A DNA stretch of 64,000 nt from Bostrychus sinensis (taxonomy: Eukaryota > Chordata > Actinopteri > Gobiiformes > Eleotridae). The number at the start of each line of letters is the position of its first letter. Position 1 is the stretch's first letter. The position numbers and the translations under genes were made by a program. The stretch lies in the NCBI GenBank assembly GCA_020698575.1, contig CM036242.1, positions 11,791,624 through 11,855,623 on the forward strand, given 5' to 3'. Below the pieces are notes generated by a model. That model had not been told where the DNA came from, searched no databases, and saw nothing but the letters and a program-made list of their open reading frames with translations. Positions 43,892 through 55,560 of the stretch are shown here, one piece after another.

Positions 43892-45970
43892 TTTTATTTA
43901 TTTATTTATTTGAAAGGAACAGGACAAAAAAACATTGTTACAGTTTCAGATGCAACCGATGTCCACAGGCCATCTAGCTAACAGCTAATTTGCAGACCAG
44001 GTCCCTGAGACAAAACAAACAGTAACAAACAATTAGACAGAGACACAAACTTTAAAACATACAATACATATAATACAGAATATTTACAACAAAACACTGG
44101 TAGAAATGTGACTCTAATGTCCACAGACTTGATTGGATTTAAGCCATTGTTTTACTTCACAGGTAAATTGTTTTAGATCTGGGAGAGCTTTTAATTCGGC
44201 AGGTATGGTGTTCCAGATCTGAGGGCCTTTTACTGTGAATGAGCTTTGGCCAAATGTAGTCCTACATTTGGGCTGGTCTGTAGTCACCGCTGGCAGCGCC
44301 CCTTGTGGTGACGCCTCGGGTTTGATATTTTTGAATTGTGTTACTTATGATCTCTGTGGCAAGACCATTAATACATTTGAAAATTAACTTTAACAAAGAA
44401 CACTTTATAAGGTTTTCAAAACTTAATAAATTGTGCTTTTCTTGAATTCTACAGTAATGCCATTTCATTGGCTTTTGGTCCAGCACTTTCAAAACTTGTT
44501 TATAAAGAGAAACTACATTTTTCATTGCTGACTGGTTAGCCTGGCTCCAGACAGTGATACAATAGGAAAAATGGGATAAAATCATTGCATGAAAATATAA
44601 TTTACCCGCATTTATTGATAAACAAGATCTTATAAGACGAAAACAGTTCATATTAGTCCTAACAGTCTTTGTTATTTTCTTTATATGGGTGTTAAATTTT
44701 AAATGTGAATTTAAAACCACTCCCAGATATTTAAATTCATCAGCTTTATGGATTGGTTGACAATTAATTTGTATCCAGAAGTTATCTGTGGGTTTTTGTC
44801 ATAATGAAAAACACATTGAAACAGTTTTGGAACAATTTAAAGACAAACAATTATCTTCAAGCCACTGAGAGACAGTGACCATCTGCCAACAGCTCTACAG
44901 CCTCATCTGGAGTCTTTGCTGAGACATAGATGACCGCGTCATCAGCGTACAGCTGGCACTCAGCCTCTGTGCAGATGTTTGGGAGTTCATTGATGTAGAG
45001 ACAGAACAGCAAAGAACCCAGGATTGAACCTTGCGGTATCCCCATTTTATATTCACGAGGAGCCGATATAGTGCCATTGATTTTTACACTCTGTAACCTA
45101 GACTCCAGATATGATGTAAACCAGCTGAGAGCTTGTTGGGAAAAGTGTAATTTTTTATGTTTATGCTAAAGTATGTCATGGTTGACAGTATCAAAGGCCT
45201 TTCTTATGTCCAAAAATACTGCTCCAACCACATTCCCCTTATCTAAATATTTTTTGATAGTGTCCGTTAAGAAACAGGTGGCCATTTCAGTTGAGTATTT
45301 TGGTCTAAAACCAAACTGTTTAGGATGAAAAATATTGTTCTGCTCCAAATAATCAATGAATTGTGTTGCTATGGTTTTTTCTATTACCTTTGAAATTATT
45401 GGAAGAATTGAAATTGGTCTGTAGTTACAGGGTTGGTCAGGGTCTCCAGGTGTAAAAAATGGGTTTATAAGACCTTGTTTTAATTTTTGAGGAAATTCCC
45501 CACAGGTAATTGACAGATTAACCAGATGGGTTATGAGACCTGTTAGTGTGTCTTTATTGTCCTTTATGAAGTCAGAGTCTAATCCAAATATATCTTTGGC
45601 CTTAGAATGTTTTAAGTTATTGATTATTTGTTTAATACTGATTTCATTAATTTGTGTAATAGAAAATGTGTTTGCTGTGCAGCTTAGCTGTATTTCGGGG
45701 AGTTCTACTGGCTTGAAACATGCAGTTATTTGTTCCACTGATGCCACAAAATAGGTGTTAAGTGAGGTGGCAATTTCCATGGGCTCAGTGCACGGCTTGC
45801 CATCAATATTTAGTTGTGTTGGGCCTTTATACACTTGTTTAGCTTCTTGTCTGGTCAATCTATGTATGTTTTTCCAAAGACAAGAGCTATTGCCCCCAGA
45901 TTCTTCCATCAAATGCATGAAATAAGCAGTTTTAGCTTTTCTTATTTCGCTATGGACATAATGTTTTTAG
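43892..45970 (-). mobile_element. LINE (Jockey/CR1-L2 group), 5'-truncated
   Basis: Minus-strand non-LTR element. The 3' end at about 43892 is an (AAAT)n-like tail following the TTTGTCCTGTTCC end region. It keeps most of the reverse transcriptase but has lost the endonuclease and the 5' end near 45970. The part from 44778 on is repeated in the tandem duplication. The clade is not resolved. Confidence 0.8.
44262..45918 (-). pseudogene. LINE reverse transcriptase, broken
   Basis: From 45918: NYRPISILPIISKVIEK, QFGFRPKYSTEMA and AVFLDIRKAFDTVNHD (first catalytic Asp), then a TAG; after it, still in frame, MGIPQGSILGSLLFCLYIN and QLYADDAVIYVS (YADD catalytic box) at 44857-45045; then a frameshift; then the C-terminal thumb and tail region at 44262-44720 (LNSHLKFNTHIKKITKTV, HFSYCITVWSQ). 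The enzyme would copy the element's RNA into DNA. At least one stop and two frame changes make it non-functional. Confidence 0.85.
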
Positions 45971-47681
45971 CCTTATCTGGCTACGTGTAACTCAACAATT
46001 CACTGAATGGCTCCTGCTGTTTAGCCTATTAAAAGATAATTAGTATCTAACAGTTCTCCATTAATTTGCAACAATTAATGGCTATTCATCGCCTAGAAAA
46101 TTAATATTCCAATTAGAGACTAAGCATCTTTCGTACAGTAATACTGGTCGTGGCTCTTTACAGGTACTATTTTAGTATTTTAGTAACTATTGACTCTTTT
46201 AATTCACAAGGTTGCAGATGCCTAGTGTAGTATGTCACGTGCTGCAAAATATGCAGTGCGGGAGCAAGGAGCATTTGAATAATGCCAAAAACTCTTTTAT
46301 TAGCCAAACAACAGCAAGGTATCTTTGACCTTTTTAGACATTACAGTAACAAAACAACTTATAAAATATTGTGTATTTTCACATCAAAAACACTGTTTTA
46401 CCTAAATAATTACAGAGTATATTGTTTTTGATATTATGCCAAGGGCCAGACAGCAGGGGGAGGTGGGCTGCAAATGGTCCCCGGCCCGCAAGTTTGAAAC
46501 CCCTGCTCTGAACACTACTCTGTTTACTGTGTTTCTGAAAGCTTCTCTGACCTTAATCACAGTAAGCTGTACACATGCAGCAATAATCAAACAATAAACC
46601 ACATTATCCATTTTCAACATTAAAAACATGGTTATAAGCAGCTTTTGGTCTACCTTTACATTTTATCCTAAAGAACCAGACAGTATTTAGCTTGAAATAG
46701 TGCTTTCATGTCAAGCAGACATTTTATTTTTTAAGATTTCAAACTCAGACTGCAATTCACTTAGATCCTTAGACTCGGCACAAAGAGCTTTCTCTCTGAA
46801 GAGGTGCACATGGCTGAGATGATTCTGCTGTTGAAATAAATTCTATATTATAATTTTTGGGGGGTCAGTAAGAAATAACCTAGATGATTAGTTTTTATTT
46901 ATTATTATAAATATGTGCAAATAGTTTACTGCTGAGTATTTAGATATGCAGTGCATGTTTTCTACAACTGTGTAGTTATCCTTAGCTAAAAATCCTTTTT
47001 TTTTTTTTTTAAGAATTTCAGTGGTCAAAAATTAAGACTGGAATCTTCCAGGACAATTTCAGGTAAGCATGGCACATTTTCTGTGTGGGTTAGATCTTAC
47101 TTGTGCATATAATCTGAATAGTAAAAAGATATAGTGACGTGTGTTTAATTAAGTTTTTGACTCCCAAATATCGCCTGAATAAAAGAAATTCTGAAAGGAC
47201 TCTGCATCATTGATACTAATTCCACTTTGATACACCTACTGCATATTATATGCAAGAATATTTAGCTTAAAAAAATCATTAGAACAAAAAACAGAGAAAT
47301 AATTTTTAAATGTTAAAGGAAATGAAATCATAAAAACCAGTGTTCCTTAACCAGTAGGACCCAGCTGGATTGTCATAAAATGGATATTTACATAATTTCA
47401 TAATCATGTTTGTGGCTGTTTGTCTCCATTTACATAATAATTGTAATTTCAGTGGTTAAAAAATGTGAGCTCCATGTTATCAGATTAGTGAAAAGACATA
47501 GAAGTGTAACATTGTAACAATGGGCCAAAGAAAAAAGCATTTACCCCTCAACTAGAAGATCCCCAGTGACTTTAGGTATGCATAACAATTATAGGAACTT
47601 AGTTCTATGAACTGTTCAACCTCAGGAACCTTTTGTCAGCTCCCATGCACACTGCCGATAGAAACCGGGTAGGAACTCTGT
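45971..47681. other. Non-LINE part of the duplicated unit
   Basis: Repeat-derived and unassigned sequence: a hAT-type end near 46440, a T run at 46996-47010, and at 47265-47475 the uninterrupted relative of the sequence flanking the 3.7-kb element (CCAGTGTTCCTTAACCAG, CATAATTTCATAATCATG). No gene. Confidence 0.45.
46440..46505. mobile_element. hAT-type end, copy 1
   Basis: CCCCGGCCCGCAAGTTTG then AAACCCCTG; inverted it reads CAGGGGTTTCAAACTTGC, a Charlie-like hAT end. The partner end was not found. Confidence 0.45.
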
Positions 47682-48874
47682 GAAGTTATCTGTGGGTTTT
47701 TGTCATAATGAAAAACACATTGAAACAGTTTTGGAACAATTTAAAGACAAACAATTATCTTCAAGCCACTGAGAGACAGTGACCATCTGCCAACAGCTCT
47801 ACAGCCTCATCTGGAGTCTTTGCTGAGACATAGATGACCGCGTCATCAGCGTACAGCTGGCACTCAGCCTCTGTGCAGATGTTTGGGAGTTCATTGATGT
47901 AGAGACAGAACAGCAAAGAACCCAGGATTGAACCTTGCGGTATCCCCATTTTATATTCACGAGGAGCCGATATAGTGCCATTGATTTTTACACTCTGTAA
48001 CCTAGACTCCAGATATGATGTAAACCAGCTGAGAGCTTGTTGGGAAAAGTGTAATTTTTTATGTTTATGCTAAAGTATGTCATGGTTGACAGTATCAAAG
48101 GCCTTTCTTATGTCCAAAAATACTGCTCCAACCACATTCCCCTTATCTAAATATTTTTTGATAGTGTCCGTTAAGAAACAGGTGGCCATTTCAGTTGAGT
48201 ATTTTGGTCTAAAACCAAACTGTTTAGGATGAAAAATATTGTTCTGCTCCAAATAATCAATGAATTGTGTTGCTATGGTTTTTTCTATTACCTTTGAAAT
48301 TATTGGAAGAATTGAAATTGGTCTGTAGTTACAGGGTTGGTCAGGGTCTCCAGGTGTAAAAAATGGGTTTATAAGACCTTGTTTTAATTTTTGAGGAAAT
48401 TCCCCACAGGTAATTGACAGATTAACCAGATGGGTTATGAGACCTGTTAGTGTGTCTTTATTGTCCTTTATGAAGTCAGAGTCTAATCCAAATATATCTT
48501 TGGCCTTAGAATGTTTTAAGTTATTGATTATTTGTTTAATACTGATTTCATTAATTTGTGTAATAGAAAATGTGTTTGCTGTGCAGCTTAGCTGTATTTC
48601 GGGGAGTTCTACTGGCTTGAAACATGCAGTTATTTGTTCCACTGATGCCACAAAATAGGTGTTAAGTGAGGTGGCAATTTCCATGGGCTCAGTGCACGGC
48701 TTGCCATCAATATTTAGTTGTGTTGGGCCTTTATACACTTGTTTAGCTTCTTGTCTGGTCAATCTATGTATGTTTTTCCAAAGACAAGAGCTATTGCCCC
48801 CAGATTCTTCCATCAAATGCATGAAATAAGCAGTTTTAGCTTTTCTTATTTCGCTATGGACATAATGTTTTTAG
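47682..48874 (-). mobile_element. LINE fragment, second copy
   Basis: Duplicate of 44778-45970. It lacks the 3' end and tail because the duplication breakpoint lies in the coding region. Confidence 0.85.
47761..48822 (-). pseudogene. LINE reverse transcriptase, duplicated fragment
   Basis: Same two frames, same TAG between them and same motifs (AVFLDIRKAFDTVNHD; QLYADDAVIYVS) as 44857-45918. Sharing identical lesions shows that the lesions predate the duplication. There is no C-terminal part. Confidence 0.85.
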
Positions 48875-49343
48875 CCTTATCTGGCTACGTGTAACTCAAC
48901 AATTCACTGAATGGCTCCTGCTGTTTAGCCTATTAAAAGATAATTAGTATCTAACAGTTCTCCATTAATTTGCAACAATTAATGGCTATTCATCGCCTAG
49001 AAAATTAATATTCCAATTAGAGACTAAGCATCTTTCGTACAGTAATACTGGTCGTGGCTCTTTACAGGTACTATTTTAGTATTTTAGTAACTATTGACTC
49101 TTTTAATTCACAAGGTTGCAGATGCCTAGTGTAGTATGTCACGTGCTGCAAAATATGCAGTGCGGGAGCAAGGAGCATTTGAATAATGCCAAAAACTCTT
49201 TTATTAGCCAAACAACAGCAAGGTATCTTTGACCTTTTTAGACATTACAGTAACAAAACAACTTATAAAATATTGTGTATTTTCACATCAAAAACACTGT
49301 TTTACCTAAATAATTACAGAGTATATTGTTTTTGATATTATGC

Positions 49344-49409
49344 CAAGGGCCAGACAGCAGGGGGAGGTGGGCTGCAAATGGTCCCCGGCCCGCAAGTTTG
49401 AAACCCCTG
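49344..49409. mobile_element. hAT-type end, copy 2
   Basis: Duplicate of 46440-46505. Confidence 0.45.
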
Positions 49410-50585
49410 CTCTGAACACTACTCTGTTTACTGTGTTTCTGAAAGCTTCTCTGACCTTAATCACAGTAAGCTGTACACATGCAGCAATAATCAAACAATA
49501 AACCACATTATCCATTTTCAACATTAAAAACATGGTTATAAGCAGCTTTTGGTCTACCTTTACATTTTATCCTAAAGAACCAGACAGTATTTAGCTTGAA
49601 ATAGTGCTTTCATGTCAAGCAGACATTTTATTTTTTAAGATTTCAAACTCAGACTGCAATTCACTTAGATCCTTAGACTCGGCACAAAGAGCTTTCTCTC
49701 TGAAGAGGTGCACATGGCTGAGATGATTCTGCTGTTGAAATAAATTCTATATTATAATTTTTGGGGGGTCAGTAAGAAATAACCTAGATGATTAGTTTTT
49801 ATTTATTATTATAAATATGTGCAAATAGTTTACTGCTGAGTATTTAGATATGCAGTGCATGTTTTCTACAACTGTGTAGTTATCCTTAGCTAAAAATCCT
49901 TTTTTTTTTTTTTTAAGAATTTCAGTGGTCAAAAATTAAGACTGGAATCTTCCAGGACAATTTCAGGTAAGCATGGCACATTTTCTGTGTGGGTTAGATC
50001 TTACTTGTGCATATAATCTGAATAGTAAAAAGATATAGTGACGTGTGTTTAATTAAGTTTTTGACTCCCAAATATCGCCTGAATAAAAGAAATTCTGAAA
50101 GGACTCTGCATCATTGATACTAATTCCACTTTGATACACCTACTGCATATTATATGCAAGAATATTTAGCTTAAAAAAATCATTAGAACAAAAAACAGAG
50201 AAATAATTTTTAAATGTTAAAGGAAATGAAATCATAAAAACCAGTGTTCCTTAACCAGTAGGACCCAGCTGGATTGTCATAAAATGGATATTTACATAAT
50301 TTCATAATCATGTTTGTGGCTGTTTGTCTCCATTTACATAATAATTGTAATTTCAGTGGTTAAAAAATGTGAGCTCCATGTTATCAGATTAGTGAAAAGA
50401 CATAGAAGTGTAACATTGTAACAATGGGCCAAAGAAAAAAGCATTTACCCCTCAACTAGAAGATCCCCAGTGACTTTAGGTATGCATAACAATTATAGGA
50501 ACTTAGTTCTATGAACTGTTCAACCTCAGGAACCTTTTGTCAGCTCCCATGCACACTGCCGATAGAAACCGGGTAGGAACTCTGT

Positions 50586-51814
50586 GAGCTTTAAGGTTTG
50601 TTACAAATAAATATGTCTAAAGGAGCAAAAAGGTTATAGGAACTGGAAAAACTCCCTACAGTGTGAAAAAGCTTATTCTCATCTAAAACGTTTTTTCATC
50701 AGGAGTGTAGTATATTCCAGAGATTACGCTAACTGAGAATTTTCCGTCACTGACGGATTATTTATAGCTTTGATGGAATCTTTCTGAAAGCCGTCCTTTA
50801 TTTTGACAGAATACAAATAAGGAAGGTGGAGTTGCAATTCTCACCTCTGTCCAGGAGATGGCAACAGTGCAAGTTAATTAAATCGCTATTTGCCATAGTT
50901 TCGTCTTTGGCTCAGCTTCATATACTGTACTTCTTAAACTGGACTGGACTTATCTGTGTGCGGGTGCTACGGGTGAATCACGCTAAAACTAAAAAACCCT
51001 AAAACAATGTGGACTAAGACTAAACTGTGCTCTGCAGTCTGTGGCCTGCAAAATCTGAAAATGAGCACAAAACAGCAATGCGCTGAGTTTTAAAGTTTCA
51101 AAAAACACACGCCCTTCTCCTTTTGCTTTCACTTCTTTTTAGTCACTGCCGTGGAGCGCAGTCTTCTCTGTGTAAAGCCAGACTGGCTTCCATCCTGTGA
51201 CCCTCAGTGCGTTATCTGCAGCGTTAATATGCATTTAAATAAAAGAACAAACGGCTGTGACTTCTATCACATTCACTCTGGGAAGACAGAGGGAAAATAA
51301 AGCAGCACATTCAGAGCGCGTCACATATGATCCTCTCTGCATAAGCAAAGTCAGATACGGACAAACTTCAACTGTTTTACCAGGTCCTGGCCATAAGGAG
51401 CTCAGCACATTTCCAAATACACCTGCCGCTATGGCTCTGCACTGCTCTGTGCACAATGAGAATTTAACAGGGAACATCCAAAGGTAAGCCACGCACAATG
51501 CATACAGTCATACAGTACAGCAGCAGAGGCCACTGGTCTGAGGCAGTGTACCCTGCCGCTCTTAAAGAGTTATAGGAAAGAGTGTGTGTGTAAAGTTTGT
51601 ATTTTGGCTCATTCAGGGCTCACCAGGCTGCATCAGGGGGAGAGCTGTGTTGGTCTGCTGCTCCTAAATGACTCTGATTGTGGAGTGCGAGCGTGCAAAA
51701 CTGTATTTTAGACCCATTCATTTATTAAAAAACAGATAATAGATTAAAGTAATTTTATGGCATTTACATATTAGTAGCCTATTCTTAGTAAAATGGTATC
51801 ACAGTCATTCGTAA
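50586..51814. other. No recognised gene
   Basis: CAGAGATTACGC with CCGTCACTGACGG near 50720-50760 has a loose inverted echo at about 52230-52300 (TCTGACCCTGTCCGTC ... GATCTCTGG), perhaps the ends of an old element. Overlapping 87- and 76-codon frames at 51235-51498 are unidentified. Confidence 0.35.
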
Positions 51815-52204
51815 TTAAAGCAGAAATCAGTAACTTTTTTACCTTAAATAAAACAGTTTTGGAGTCTGTGTGATGGTTAAATGAGTTGTTGTGGGGTAAA
51901 TGAAGGTTCAGCATCTCCCCCTGGTGTCTCTGGTCGACCCGGAGTCACAGAAGTCTCAGGTCTTGCGAGAAAGCGGCACATCCTGGTTAGCAAAACAGCA
52001 AGCTAGTGGTGGTTTCTTGATTTTCATTGTTCCAGAGCAAAAAAATGTTGTAAAGATACACAGAGGGGAAAACAAAAGTAAAGACGACCGAGGGGTCACT
52101 TGTGAGTATTTATGATAGTGTTTTACTCCAAACTGTAGGGGGAGCTTTATAGAGGAAAATAAAGCAAAAAGAGCAAAGAAATGAGTTACTGAGTTCCGCT
52201 TTAA
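51815..52204 (+). mobile_element. TTAA-ended MITE family A, best copy
   Basis: TTAAAGCAGAAATCAGTAAC at the left and GTTACTGAGTTCCGCTTTAA at the right: 20-bp inverted ends with few mismatches and TTAA at both borders. The interior CAGTTTTGGAGTCTGTGTG, GTCGACCCGGAGTCACAG, AGTGTTTTACTCC and GTAGGGGGAGCT are shared with the 60017 copy. A 95-codon minus frame overlaps and is not a gene. Confidence 0.8.
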
Positions 52205-52439
52205 TGATGATATGATATACATTGATGGACAAAAATAGCTCATGATGGAATTTTTCTGACCCTGTCCGTCAAAATGATACAGTAATGATCTCTGGTATAT
52301 TCAAAATAGTTGCAAAGATATAACCATTTTATGTGTTTATATTTAGGCTTTTTCTTCCTTCTGGCCATCAGCAAACTGACTTATTTCCTGATACTTTGAT
52401 ATATGTACTGCACATATTGTATACACAGTGTTGAAAGTT

Positions 52440-53130
52440 GCAGCTGAGCATGAATCATTATAATGTGCATTCTAATGCGCTGCTTCACTGCCCTGCTTTT
52501 GTACAAGAACAAATGCAGCATGAATCAACACACCTGCCAGTGTACATTTTGCCCTCGCGCGGTGCTCATGCTGTCTCATTCTCACCTCATATGTTCAGGA
52601 AGAGATCAGCTAAGTAGGTTTGATGCTCGAGTGTGAGATCGCCACCGAAGAATCATTGCCTTTTCATGTGATTTCTCTTTAGATAATAATGTGTTAGATC
52701 TTCAAAGCTGCGGCACTCATTTGCAGGCCCATACCTTGCCTCGCGACTTCCTCTGAGGCAAATGTATTATTAACATGACAAAAGCACTGTGGCCTCTCGC
52801 TGCCCCACCATTCATTAGCATTTATATAGACGCTGGACGCCGCCGCTGACTGCTGTACATCCTAATTCAGCCCAGAATGCTAAGATCTGACGAGGAAGAG
52901 GGAAGCAGCGTGAAGCAACATATTGATGGATCGCAGCGGACGTGCACGGGACTCTGTTTGTCTGATGGGAATGTCGTGCTGACTCTAAGTATTGTTTAGT
53001 CCCCGATGTGTACTTGGCCTCCCCCGCTTTTTGTCATTGAGCAAATGAAAGGAGACAGGTGCTATCTATGTATGGTAAGCAAACAGTGGGATTAGCTCGG
53101 CAACCTGAATAATTGAAAAAGGGGCCGGTC
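52440..53130. promoter_or_regulatory. Candidate conserved non-coding element
   Basis: Long repeat-free stretch, more GC-rich than its surroundings and dense in developmental-type words: GAATCATTATAATGTGC, AACACACCTGCCAG, GATAATAATGTG, TTCATTAGCATTTATATAG, GCCGCCGCTGACTGC, CATCCTAATTCAG and TATTGATGGATCGC. No ORF. Conservation was not tested. Confidence 0.35.
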
Positions 53131-53790
53131 AAGCAGTGGTTTCTGTTAGGTCAGAAGTGTGTTCAGATATCTAATGTATCATGAATAAAGATGAGCTTAT
53201 TTCCAGGTTGACAAAAACATGTAGTAGTCACAAATAAACACTCATGCAGACTCATGCATAAACCTCAGTAGCCCCATACACCCAGCAAAGTGCCTCCCGA
53301 TCATTACAGGACCTGTGTTCTCACACGTGAATGAAGTAGGGCTGAACGATTTTGGAAAAATATGTAAGTGCACATTTTCTGACAGATATTGCAATTACAA
53401 TTTGATTTGCAATAGATATATATTTTAAAATCAAGACTATATTTTAAGCATGTGATACTTGAGAGAACACATAAATATTAAAATATGAAATCACAGGCCT
53501 TTCAGAACATGTCTGAGGTCTAAACTACAGGTAGAGGAGGTACATATAGTAAGATCTGTGGAGACATGATTTTTCATTCTCTGCAGAGATGTGAGGTACA
53601 CATCATGTAATGACAAGAGGTGAATAAACCACTATTGGTATGTTTAGTGTGCCTATAAAGTGTGGCAACTTGCAACATTAGACAATGTAGGAGACTCTGA
53701 AGTGGAGAAAAAAAATAAACACTGAAAAAAAAGTGGTACTGTACGCTCTTGCTTTGACAGTCAGGTGTGCGATAAAAAGGCAAAGCAAAG
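53131..53790. other. No recognised feature
   Basis: Unique AT-rich sequence. Confidence 0.35.
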
Positions 53791-53991
53791 AGTAAGCCAC
53801 CTCTGTAGCCACAGCTGCCCTGGGGCAGATTGACACGTGACAGCCTACCAACCAACACCGACAAATACAAATACACAGTCACAGAAACACATTCATACAG
53901 GCCCAAGGACACAACAGCAGTATGCAATCCTGGTAGCGAGGTTGAAAATTGGTGTTAGTGGGCGAACAGCTCTACCGACTACTGCTGCCCC
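53791..53991 (-). mobile_element. tRNA-derived SINE, minus strand, 3'-truncated
   Basis: The reverse complement starts GGGGCAGCAGTAGTCGG and has AGAGCTGTTCGCCCACTAAC, CTTGGGCCTGTATGAATG and CCCAGGGCAGCTGTGGCTAC, i.e. head and body of the family at 13509 and 16001. The tail is missing. Confidence 0.75.
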
Positions 53992-54221
53992 ATGTTTTGG
54001 CTAATACACAAAAAGTGGAGCAAAATTTGGCAAATACATGGAAAGTGTATGGAAAAAAAAATTCCTAAAAATGTTATCACAATTTTTGTGTATTATTGAA
54101 TCTGCCCCTTTTGTGTTGAGAATGCTTGTCTTTATATGTTAAACATAACTTGTTTCTTAAAAATAGACATGCGTACATACAGATGTGTTATTAAAAAAAT
54201 GTTTTTAAAGCTATATATATA

Positions 54222-55560
54222 CAGTTGTATGAAAAAAGTTTGGGCACCAAAATCACATCATAAATCACTGGTTGTTCGGATCAGCAGTTTCAGTTAAATA
54301 TATCATATAGCAGACAAACACAGTGATATTTGAGAAGTGAAATTAAGTTTATAGGATTTACAGAAAGTGTGCAATAATTACTTAAACAAAAGTAGGCAGG
54401 TGCATAAATTTGGGCACCCCAACAGAAAAATTCCATCAATATTTAGTAGATCCTCCTTTTGCAGAAATAACAGCCTCTATACAAAACATCTCCAGTACAG
54501 TCAAGTTTGATGGTGCCCGAGCATGGACAGCCCGCTTTAAATTGCACCACAGATTTTCAATAATATTCAGGTCTGGGGACTGAGATGGCCACTCCAGAAC
54601 GTTGTACTTGTTCCTCTGCATGAAAGCCTTGGTAGAATTTGAGCAGTGTTTAGGGTCGTTGTCTTGTTGAAGTATCCAGCCCCGGCGCAACTTCAACTTT
54701 GTCACTGATTCTTGAACATTGTTTGCAAGAATCTACTTATACTGACTGGAATCCATGCAACCTTCAATTTTAACAAGATTTCCAGTCCCTGCACTGGCCA
54801 CACAGGCCCACAGCAGGATGGAACCACCACCAGATTTTACTGTGGGTAGCAAGTGTTTGTCTTGGAATGCTGCACTCTTCTTCCACCATGCACACCGCCC
54901 CTTGTTATGTCCAAATAACTCAATTTTAGTTTCATCAGTCCACAGCACCTTATTCCAAAATGAAGCTGGCTTGTCCAAATGTGCTTTAGCAAACCTCAAG
55001 CGACTCTGTTTGTGGCTTGTGCGCAGAAAAGGCTTCCGTCGCATTACTCTCCCATACAGCATCTCCTTGTGCAAAGTGCGCTGAATAGTTGATTGATGCA
55101 CAGTGACACCATCTGCAGCAGGATCATGTTGTAGGTCTGTGGAGCTGCTCTGTGGGTTAAGTTTGACTTCTCACCATCCTTCGCCTCTGCTTATCTGAGA
55201 TTTTTCTTGGCCTGCCACTCCGGGCCTTAACTAGAACTGTGCCTGTGGTCTTCTTTCCTCACTATGTTCCTCACAGTGGAAACTGACAGCTGAAATTTCT
55301 GAGCTAGCTTTTTGTATCCTTCCCCTAAACCATGAGATGTTGAACAATCTTTGTTTTCAGGTCATTTGATAGTTGTTTTGAGGCTCCCATGTTGCCACTC
55401 TTCAGAGAAGATGCAAAGAGGAGAACAACTTGCAACTGGTCGCCTTAAATACCCTTTCTCATGATCGGCTTCACCTGTGTATGTAGGTCAAGGGTCAATG
55501 AGCTTACCCATCAAATTTTGTGTTCCAATAACTAGTGCTAAAGGTATTAAAATCAATAAA
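54222..55560 (-). mobile_element. Tc1-like element lacking its right end
   Basis: The left end is CAGTTGTATGAAAAAAG then GTTTGGGCACC, after a TA, with the internal repeat of the end motif at about 54389-54420 (GTGCATAAATTTGGGCACC). The right border near 55560 stops after CTAAAGGTATTAAAATC without the matching terminal repeat, so it cannot be mobilised as a pair of ends. Confidence 0.8.
54436..55390 (-). pseudogene. Tc1-like transposase, inactivated
   Basis: From ATG at 55390 (MGASKQLSNDLKTKIVQHLM) to the stop at 54436, about 318 codons. Catalytic boxes: VLWTDETKIELFG (Asp), ILQQDNDPKH (Asp), SPDLNIIENLW (Glu), the DD34E order. Frame changes lie between 55390 and 55101, with several stops there; a TAG at 54733 interrupts the otherwise continuous second half. 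The C-terminus ends GGSTKY, as is common in this family. Confidence 0.85.

Larger units (their letters stand above)
44778..47681 (+). repeat. Tandem duplication, copy 1 (2904 bp)
   Basis: Every block I compared recurs at +2904: LINE frames (45166/48070, 44857/47761), a 75-codon frame (46402/49306), and a 15-base T run with the same length. No mismatch or indel was seen. The junction between copies shares GA with the right border, a 2-bp microhomology. Confidence 0.95.
47682..50585 (+). repeat. Tandem duplication, copy 2 (2904 bp)
   Basis: Indistinguishable from copy 1 wherever compared. It starts inside the LINE RT gene, so this LINE copy lacks its 3' end. After GA the sequence leaves the repeat (GAGCTTTAAGG instead of GAAGTTATC). 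Confidence 0.95.

Noticed and set aside
48437..48658. 73-codon plus-strand frame (and its twin at 45533)
   Set aside because: Antisense of the LINE reverse transcriptase; present twice only because of the tandem duplication.
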